A stretch of 64,000 bases of DNA, taken from contig NZ_CP050313.1 of assembly GCF_011765625.1 (NCBI RefSeq), positions 3,468,501-3,532,500 on the forward strand. Reading direction: 5' to 3'. The notes below the pieces were generated by a model. That model saw only the letters and a program-made list of their open reading frames with translations, ran no database searches and had not been told where the DNA came from. Made by a program: the position numbers and the translations under genes. The stretch comes from Shewanella aestuarii. GTDB lineage: Bacteria; Pseudomonadota; Gammaproteobacteria; Enterobacterales; Shewanellaceae. Below, one piece after another: positions 58,105 through 64,000 of the stretch. The stretch's first letter is position 1. Each line of letters opens with the position of its first letter.

Positions 58105-59706
58105 ATGCTAAGATTTTCAAGACAATTGTTAAGTAGCCCTATCGGTCGCAAGCTTATGCTGTCGATTGTGCTGTTTAGCTCCTTAATTACGCTATTGACC
58201 ACGGTTTATCAGTTATTTAAAGACTACAACAGTGATGTCAATCGAATTGATCGGGCGTTTTCTAGCATTGAAAAAGTTAACTTAGAAGTACTGGCTGCTA
58301 GCATTTGGGTTATTGATGAGCGGTTGATTAACACTCAACTTGACGGTTTAAGCCAATTACCTGACATTACTTACATCTTAATTCAAGACGATAGCGGCCA
58401 AGAGTGGCAAGCTGGGGAATACCAAAACACTTCAATTATCGAAAAACAATTCGACCTGATTTATAGCAACTCAGAAGACATAAAAGTTGGCACTTTACTG
58501 GTACAGGCTGATTTAAACATTATTTACGACAGACTGTATGATAAAGCGATTTTAATTTTACTTTCTAATGCCGTTAAAACCTTTCTAGTTGCTGGCTTCA
58601 TTTTATTTTTAGTCTGGCTCAATATTACGCAACATCTTTTAAAATTAAGCCAATATTGCGAAAAAATTAGCCTTGATAAAGTCTTTGAACCATTGAAATT
58701 CGACCGCAATGCCGCTCAAGATGAATTTACACTGGTTGCCAATGCCATTAACAGCATGCAACAGCAAGTTAGAGCTTCATTCGACGATGTACGACAATCT
58801 AAGCAGGAGTTGCAAACCGCCCTTGAAGACAGAGAGAGATTACTTGAATTAGAACGTAGCTATAAAGATGAACTGGCACGTCAAGTAAAAGAACAAACCA
58901 AAGAATTAGAGCAATCATTACTTATCTTAAAACGTGCGCAGCAAGTTCTGGTTGAGAAAGAAAAAATGGCAGCTTTGGGCGGTTTGGTCTCAGGCTTGGC
59001 CCATGAAATTAACACACCCATTGGCATTTGTTTAACAGCCGCTAGCTCACAGTTATCACATGTTGAAGAGCTCATCGCGCTCATTCACAGTGATAATGCC
59101 ACCTTAGAAGAAATCAACAGCATTTTAGAAGAGTACCAACAAAGCTGCCAATTGATTGTCAATAACATCACCCGTGCTAGCACTTTGATTCAAAAATTTA
59201 AAACAGTCGCCGCTGAGCAAAGGTATGAAAAAGACACTCAATTTAATCTCAAACAGCTGCTAGAAGATATTATCGATGCCACCCAAATCATGTTCTCGCC
59301 TCAGCATGTGGATGTTGAGTTAAACGTTGATTCACATCTTATGGTAAAAAGTAACGCCAGCCTACTCAATCAAATTATCGGTAATATTATGTCAAACGCT
59401 TATATCCATGGTTTTAAAGGCGTTGAGTACAGTCGTATTTTAATCAATGTGAAGCATGAAGCTGAGCAGATAAATATTGAAGTGCAAAATAATGGCTTAA
59501 ATATTCCGTGTGATGTCGCAGAACATATGTTTGAACCTTTCTTTACAACTGCAAGGAATAAAGGCGGTATAGGATTGGGGTTGGCGGCCGCATTTAATGC
59601 CGCGACACTCATTCACGGCACTATTAGCTATACACCTATTTCATCACTAGGAGGGCCTATGTTTGTCGTGAGCTTCCCTTATCAGGCTGAAATTGAACCG
59701 GCATAA
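58105..59706 (+). CDS. Sensor histidine kinase with divergent ATP-binding box
   Basis: 533 residues. Two transmembrane helices (about 16-38 and 150-172) bracket a periplasmic sensor (about 39-149). A HAMP-like linker and coiled coil (about 173-290) lead to HisKA with LAHEINTPIG (His300). The HATPase N box has SNAYIHGF, and the G2-like GGIGLGLAAAF is intact. The G1 box, usually DNGxGI, reads NNGLNI at 462-467, lacking the Asp and second Gly. ATP binding may be altered. No response regulator is adjacent. It is divergent from the SieB-like gene. Confidence 0.85.
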   Translation: MLRFSRQLLSSPIGRKLMLSIVLFSSLITLLTTVYQLFKDYNSDVNRIDRAFSSIEKVNLEVLAASIWVIDERLINTQLDGLSQLPDITYILIQDDSGQEWQAGEYQNTSIIEKQFDLIYSNSEDIKVGTLLVQADLNIIYDRLYDKAILILLSNAVKTFLVAGFILFLVWLNITQHLLKLSQYCEKISLDKVFEPLKFDRNAAQDEFTLVANAINSMQQQVRASFDDVRQSKQELQTALEDRERLLELERSYKDELARQVKEQTKELEQSLLILKRAQQVLVEKEKMAALGGLVSGLAHEINTPIGICLTAASSQLSHVEELIALIHSDNATLEEINSILEEYQQSCQLIVNNITRASTLIQKFKTVAAEQRYEKDTQFNLKQLLEDIIDATQIMFSPQHVDVELNVDSHLMVKSNASLLNQIIGNIMSNAYIHGFKGVEYSRILINVKHEAEQINIEVQNNGLNIPCDVAEHMFEPFFTTARNKGGIGLGLAAAFNAATLIHGTISYTPISSLGGPMFVVSFPYQAEIEPA

Positions 59707-59736
59707 GAATTGATAAAAGCGCTCCTCAAATAGCTT

Positions 59737-60549
59737 TTAGCTTTTAGCTTTTAATGCCAGTTTAGCCAGTACTCGACTCGCAGCCATAAAACCAAAGGTT
59801 CCAGTTACCATAGTGACAGCACCAAAACCCGATGCGCAATCCATACGCATACTGCCATCGGCCGTTGCTTTTGTATTACACACACTACCATCCGCTTGAG
59901 GATAAACTAAATGCTGAGTTGAAAATACTGCATCGATGGCAAACCGCCGCTGAGTATTTTTACTAAAGCCATAATCTTTTCGTAAAATACTGCGCACTTT
60001 CGCCAATAGTGGGTCTTGAATGGTTTTAGCTAAATCGGTTATTTGAATTTGGCTAGGATCAGTTTGCCCCCCAGCGCCACCAATTGTAATTAAAGGCAAC
60101 TTATTACGCTTACAATGGGCAATTAATGCTGCTTTTTGTTTAACAGCATCAATACAATCAACCACATAATCAATATGAGTAACCGAGCCATTGTCTGTAC
60201 GAGGAAAGTGCTCGTTTAGGTTATCTAATGTCACAAAGTCTTCAATTTCATTGACCTGGCATTCAGGGTTGATATCTCTTATTCGCTTTGCCATCACCTC
60301 AACTTTTGATTGGCCAATGGTTTGCGCAATAGCATGAATTTGTCGATTCGTATTGGTCACACAAATATCATCAAGGTCAATCAAGCTAATTTGGCCTATG
60401 CCACTTCGCACTAATGATTCTGCAACCCAAGTGCCAACACCGCCAACACCGACCACAACCACATGTGCATCAGCAAATGCAGTTAACGCCGCTTGACCAT
60501 ACAAACGACCTATACCTGCAAAACGATTTAAATATGCTTCTGACAACAT
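59737..60549 (-). CDS. tcdA: tRNA threonylcarbamoyladenosine dehydratase TcdA (CsdL)
   Basis: E1-like ATP-dependent enzyme that cyclises t6A37 to ct6A in tRNAs. The ATP-binding motif is VVVGVGGVGTWVAESLVRSG, followed by IDLDDICVTNTNRQ. Then come CIDAVKQKAALI and IGGAGGQTDPS. Near the C-terminus RMDCASGFGAVTMVTGTFG holds the conserved Cys. 270 residues is normal. A short TTTTAGC triplet repeat overlaps the 3' end of the gene. The start is ATG at 60547-60549. It is convergent with the histidine kinase gene. Confidence 0.93.
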   Translation of the reverse strand: MLSEAYLNRFAGIGRLYGQAALTAFADAHVVVVGVGGVGTWVAESLVRSGIGQISLIDLDDICVTNTNRQIHAIAQTIGQSKVEVMAKRIRDINPECQVNEIEDFVTLDNLNEHFPRTDNGSVTHIDYVVDCIDAVKQKAALIAHCKRNKLPLITIGGAGGQTDPSQIQITDLAKTIQDPLLAKVRSILRKDYGFSKNTQRRFAIDAVFSTQHLVYPQADGSVCNTKATADGSMRMDCASGFGAVTMVTGTFGFMAASRVLAKLALKAKS

Positions 60550-61035
60550 GCTTGGCCTTATTCTTAATAAAATAAACTGGATAACATAGGGTGTATTTTA
60601 ACTGAGTCAATATTAAAGCTAAATGCTTAGCTTCATTTATCTCAAAGTGGTGACCTTGTTTTTGGTTAAAGCGGTGTAAAAACAAACAAAGTTGCTTCTA
60701 CAGGGTTTGAATTAAAATACTGATTGATCATTGCCAATTAGCTGTATCAGAGCAGATACAAATATCAACCCACCGATAGCAAAGTTATAGCAATAGGTAA
60801 CATGTAAAACAGCTTGGTAGCAACGTTAATAACACAAACAAACCTACAAGAAACATTGTTACCAAAACAATGGCAACAAGTTAACAAAAACCCCGTAAAT
60901 CACTGATAAATATAAATTTTAGATCTAAATCACAATTTAGCGCTCTTCTTTTGGGCACACTTCAAGTATTAGCGATTCCCCCAAAAGGCGCAATTAAGCG
61001 CCAAATAATCAATACCTCAATGAAGGATGATGATG
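60550..61035. other. 486-bp promoter region of the first porin
   Basis: Divergent spacer between tcdA and the porin. It includes a CRP/FNR-like box (60919-60936), listed separately. Mid-region around 60780-60890 has loose repeats of GGTAACA/GTTAC type. No gene is visible. Confidence 0.45.
60919..60936 (+). promoter_or_regulatory. CRP/FNR-like box upstream of porin 1
   Basis: TTAGATCTAAATCACAAT resembles the CRP site TGTGA-N6-TCACA; the right half TCACA is exact and the left TTAGA is degenerate. A similar sequence precedes porin 2 (62971-62987). Confidence 0.5.
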
Positions 61036-62064
61036 ATGAAAAAAAACCTAATTACAAGCGCTATTTTATCTTGTGCTGCGTTAACCTCTTTTAGTGCTCT
61101 TGCTGCTGGCCCTGACTTTTATGGCCGCATCGATCTAGCGCTGACTCACTCTGACGCAGGCGTTGCTTCTCAAAACCAAAAAGATGGTGCGGTAATTGAA
61201 AACAATTTCTCATGGTTAGGTGTTAAAGGCGCTGAAAAGATCAGTGATAACGTTGAGATCCTATATCAAATGGAGTTTGGAGTAACAAACTTCGACAATT
61301 CAGGCGCTACATTTAATGCACGTAACAGCTTTTTAGGTATCAAAACCGTCGCTGGTACGGCATTAGTCGGTCGTAACGACACCGTATTTAAAGCCGCTGA
61401 AGGTGGATTTGATTTATTTGGTAACACTAACTCTGATATCGATTTATTATTTTCAGGTCAAAATCGTGAAGCTGATGGTGTAAGCTACTACTCACCAAAA
61501 ATTGCTGACATGCTTACGCTAAATGCAACTTATCTTGTTGATGATAATCATGATTCAAAAAGCAGTTCAATGTATGCTTTAAGTGCAACCATTGGTGATA
61601 AAGCACTTAAAACCCATAACTTTTATGTTGCTGCAGCATACCAAGATGGTATCAGCGACATAGAAGCTTACCGTGCAGTTGCACAGGCTAAGTTTGGTAA
61701 TTTCATTGTGGGCGGTTTGTACCAGAACAGTGAAAGCCAAAAAGCTGAATTAGCACACCTTGAAGGTGATAGCTACTCGGTGAACCTTGCTTACTTATTA
61801 GGCAACGTAAAAATTAAAGCGGGCTACAGCTACGATGATTCAGGTTTAGGTAAGTACGCTAGCCGTTTAGTGGGCTCTAGCAACCTAGAAAACATGAGTG
61901 ATTTTGAAATCAGTCAATACAGCATTGGAGCAGATTACCGCGTAAGCCCAAGCACTTTAGTATATGGTCACTACACTAAATACGATGGCGACATGGTATT
62001 AAACCAAGCTAGCGACAGTTTCAAAGACGACATAGTAACAATCGGTTTACGTTACGACTTCTAA
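61036..62064 (+). CDS. Gram-negative porin (OmpC-like family), copy 1
   Basis: General outer-membrane porin. A signal peptide (about residues 1-24, ending SALA before AGPDFYGR) precedes a 16-strand-type barrel. Landmarks are FYGRIDLALTHSD, ENNFSWLGVKGAEKI, ARNSFLGIKTVAGTALVGRNDTVFKAAEGGFD (constriction-loop region), and the C-terminal IVTIGLRYDF with final Phe. The mRNA start has four in-frame ATGs in a row (61027, 61030, 61033, 61036) after AAGGA; the fourth gives the best spacing. The neighbouring porin at 63116 is a paralogue, with near-identical blocks in the N-terminal half. Confidence 0.92.
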   Translation: MKKNLITSAILSCAALTSFSALAAGPDFYGRIDLALTHSDAGVASQNQKDGAVIENNFSWLGVKGAEKISDNVEILYQMEFGVTNFDNSGATFNARNSFLGIKTVAGTALVGRNDTVFKAAEGGFDLFGNTNSDIDLLFSGQNREADGVSYYSPKIADMLTLNATYLVDDNHDSKSSSMYALSATIGDKALKTHNFYVAAAYQDGISDIEAYRAVAQAKFGNFIVGGLYQNSESQKAELAHLEGDSYSVNLAYLLGNVKIKAGYSYDDSGLGKYASRLVGSSNLENMSDFEISQYSIGADYRVSPSTLVYGHYTKYDGDMVLNQASDSFKDDIVTIGLRYDF

Positions 62065-62146
62065 GCATAATGAAGATGTTTTAGCTGGGAGACTAAACAT
62101 AGCCCAGCTAAATTAGGCGTTCAAGCTGAAATTAAACGCTTTATAG

Positions 62147-62174
62147 AGCCATTCATTTTTATGAATGGCTTTTC
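62147..62174 (+). terminator. Rho-independent terminator after porin 1
   Basis: 10-bp stem (AGCCATTCAT and its complement) with loop TTTT, then TTTT. It lies about 80 bases past the porin stop. Confidence 0.9.
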
Positions 62175-62179
62175 ACTAT

Positions 62180-62608
62180 TTATTTATATTCCACTACTTT
62201 TGCAACATACTCAAAATTGCGACCATATCCCACTGGCTTACGAAACAAATGCACAGAGAAATACTTAGGATCATCTTTTTGTATTCTTTCAACTAATTTT
62301 TCAGCCATCTTTTCTAAACTATCCGCAGAGTACAAATAGAAGTGGCGGTTTTTTTCTAGCTGTAACTCTTTAGCTTGATCATGCGACACATATATCTCAC
62401 TCAAACTTTCATGCACAAACGTATCAATCTCAATATACTCAAAATTTTCTGTTTCGCTGCTGGTGATAATCACTTCAACATCATCATGCACAGTAACCAG
62501 TTGACTCATCACTTGGTCTATCTCTTGAATATCCTTTGCTGGGGTAACATTAGCTGAAACATTAAATGCGGTGAACAAAAGCGCTGCTGCGAGTAAAGAT
62601 TTTTTCAT
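62180..62608 (-). CDS. Uncharacterised exported protein, 142 aa
   Basis: Signal peptide about residues 1-19, ending VSA before NVTPAKDI. The mature chain is acidic, alternating beta-like segments (VHDDVEVIITSSE, YIEIDTFVHES) and a helix (SLEKMAEKLVERIQKD). It has no Cys and no recognised family. It sits convergent with porin 1 and divergent from porin 2, between the two paralogues. The start is ATG at 62606-62608 with a weak ribosome site. Confidence 0.7.
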   Translation of the reverse strand: MKKSLLAAALLFTAFNVSANVTPAKDIQEIDQVMSQLVTVHDDVEVIITSSETENFEYIEIDTFVHESLSEIYVSHDQAKELQLEKNRHFYLYSADSLEKMAEKLVERIQKDDPKYFSVHLFRKPVGYGRNFEYVAKVVEYK

Positions 62609-63115
62609 GATAATTCCTATAGTGCCTTTTATTTGAAAGCTGTGACTTTCAACTTAAAAGGCTAATCAATTAAATTACCTGAATGTTAGCCCTTTGCTTA
62701 TCAAAGCCAAAAACCTTTATAGAGGATCAAACCCATCATATCCAAAAGCAGATTGCTTAAAACTTAATACAATAAAGCAATATTTTCAGTTGATGAGCAG
62801 AATTTGAAAAACGAGTCATTGAAAAAACTAGCGCGATCCCCCACAAATCCTTGAAGTAGCCCTACATTAGCGATTAATCAAGTAACCAAAGCGTAAAAAA
62901 ACAACGAATTTAACAAAACAGCGATTTCATCACATAGATGAAACAAACCTACATCGCAAAAAGCAAAAACTTTGATCTTAACCACATTAACACACTTCAA
63001 TATATGTAAAATTCAGCACCAGATTGTTAAATAGTCGTTTAAAGACTACTCATCATTATTACAACCATTACAAAAATGGAATCAATAAGAACCTAGGTTC
63101 TTGGGAGCATGAAAG
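62609..63115. other. 507-bp promoter region of the second porin
   Basis: Spacer between the exported-protein gene and porin 2, both promoters facing outward. It holds the CRP/FNR-like box at 62971-62987. No ORF or RNA gene is visible. Confidence 0.45.
62971..62987 (+). promoter_or_regulatory. CRP/FNR-like box upstream of porin 2
   Basis: TTTGATCTTAACCACAT resembles the porin 1 box (shared pattern GATCTnAAnnCACA) and half a CRP/FNR site. It lies about 130 bases before the ATG. Confidence 0.45.
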
Positions 63116-64000
63116 ATGAAAAAGACTCTACTATCTGCATCAATTGCATCTGTTATCACGCTAACGTCATTTGGCGCATTAGCTGAAGGCCCTAATTTTT
63201 ATGGTCGTTTAGATTTATCGGTAACAAACTCAGACAACAGTTCAACGCTTCAAAGTGGCACCAAAGGTGCAAAAGTGGGTGAAAGTGGCACTTACATTGA
63301 AAATAACTTCTCTTGGTTAGGCGTTAAAGGCACAGAAAAAGTTGCCGATGGTTTAGAAGTGGTTTACCAAATGGAGTTCCAAGTCGAAAATACTTCTGGA
63401 ACGGGTGATGTATTTAAAGCGCGTAACACATACTTAGGCCTTAAAGGTACAGCTGGTACGCTATTAGTGGGTCGTAATGACACCGTATTTAAAGCCGCAG
63501 AAGGTGGATTTGATGCGTTTGGTAACACCAACGCCGATATCGATCGCTTAGTTGGAGGTCAGGTTCGTAGCGCCGATGGTTTCTGGTATTACTCTCCTGT
63601 TATCGCAGACATCTTCGCCATTAACGCTACATACTTAATGGAAGATAACCAATCTTCGGATGATTCACAGTATGCAGTCAACGTCACATTTGGTGACAAA
63701 GGTTTTAAAAAGCACAATTACTATGTAGCTGGTGCATACAACAAAGCAATTGGCGGTATTGACGCTTATCGTGCTGTCGGTCAATTTAAAGTGGGTGATT
63801 TCACAATTGGCGGTTTATTCCAAAATGCTGAAAGCACCAGTTCAGATCAAGAAGGCAACACTTATTTAGTTAACCTAGTTTACAACATTAATGGGGTAAA
63901 CTTGAAAGCTGAGTATGGTGTAGATGAAGCAGGTTTTGGTAATTACTACAAAAACTCAGGTGGTGCAGCAGGTGCAGATGATATCAATGTAACTAACTTT
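63116..64000 (+). CDS. Gram-negative porin, copy 2, truncated by the window end
   Basis: 295 codons are visible with no stop; about 50 more would complete a porin the size of copy 1. Signal peptide about 1-23, ending GALA before EGPNFYGR. Blocks ENNFSWLGVKGTEKV, GRNDTVFKAAEGGFDAFGNTNADID and NATYLMEDNQSSDD follow copy 1 closely, with divergence mainly in presumed loops, suggesting gene duplication. GGAG lies eight bases before the ATG. Confidence 0.92.
   Translation, partial: MKKTLLSASIASVITLTSFGALAEGPNFYGRLDLSVTNSDNSSTLQSGTKGAKVGESGTYIENNFSWLGVKGTEKVADGLEVVYQMEFQVENTSGTGDVFKARNTYLGLKGTAGTLLVGRNDTVFKAAEGGFDAFGNTNADIDRLVGGQVRSADGFWYYSPVIADIFAINATYLMEDNQSSDDSQYAVNVTFGDKGFKKHNYYVAGAYNKAIGGIDAYRAVGQFKVGDFTIGGLFQNAESTSSDQEGNTYLVNLVYNINGVNLKAEYGVDEAGFGNYYKNSGGAAGADDINVTNF

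Noticed and set aside
1-64000. CRISPR array or prophage
   Set aside because: No spaced direct-repeat array and no phage structural, integrase or terminase genes were seen.

Overview
The window reads as a chromosomal segment of a marine gammaproteobacterium, most likely Shewanella. The basis is the moderate-to-low GC, densely packed Gram-negative genes, and family-level resemblance of many products to Shewanella proteins: D-lactate dehydrogenase LdhA, an AhpC/AhpF pair, an S46 dipeptidyl peptidase, DUF2333, a TIGR04219 barrel, a GlyGly-CTERM M36 protease, DUF3149 and tandem porins. This is a judgement from memory of families; no database search was run. No prophage, CRISPR array or IS transposase is visible. 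The only mobile-looking DNA is a roughly 263-bp MITE-like element at 43631-43893.

Layout. 1-6300: end of an O-acetylhomoserine sulfhydrylase, FolM, an unknown anchored protein, a voltage-gated channel, a double-receiver signalling protein and a YaeR-like VOC enzyme. 6370-13180: Tat-exported PhoX phosphatase, a DEAD-box helicase and a frameshifted bifunctional penicillin-binding protein. 13400-22940: DUF72 protein, a BamA/TamA-type barrel, the aspartate decarboxylase/antiporter pair aspD-aspT, a frameshifted AbgT transporter, and pyrC. 23140-28200: TIGR04219 barrel, DUF2333, a PCu(A)C copper chaperone, an enoyl-CoA hydratase-like protein, a three-gene cluster of tiny exported/membrane proteins ending in a PspC-domain protein, and dusA. 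28750-37230: CheX, a frameshifted outer-membrane barrel, alr, dnaB, an S46 peptidase and a chemoreceptor. 37670-46010: ahpF, ahpC, a frameshifted spermidine-synthase-like gene, a small MscS channel, a dienelactone hydrolase, ldhA, the MITE-like element, two small membrane proteins, rluA and asnC. 46250-64000: M36 protease, a lipoprotein, a PAS-GGDEF-EAL gene (frameshifted) next to a CheB-CheR-PAS fusion, tRNA-Leu(CAA), an FNR-type box in front of a 45-residue DUF3149 protein, a SieB-like protein, a histidine kinase, tcdA and two paralogous porins, the second cut by the window end.

How genes work together. aspT and aspD form an aspartate:alanine exchange/decarboxylation cycle that can generate proton-motive force. 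ahpC and ahpF form a peroxidase and its reductase. alr and dnaB are neighbours, as in other gammaproteobacteria. The CheB-CheR-PAS and PAS-GGDEF-EAL genes are head-to-tail and may form one signalling unit. The two porins carry similar CRP/FNR-like boxes upstream.

A window-wide oddity: five genes (PBP, AbgT, a surface-antigen barrel, the SpeE-like gene, GGDEF-EAL) are each split by what looks like the loss of one base in a short homopolymer. Adding one base restores a full-length family protein in every case. Homopolymer sequencing error is the simplest explanation, but real decay cannot be excluded from sequence alone.
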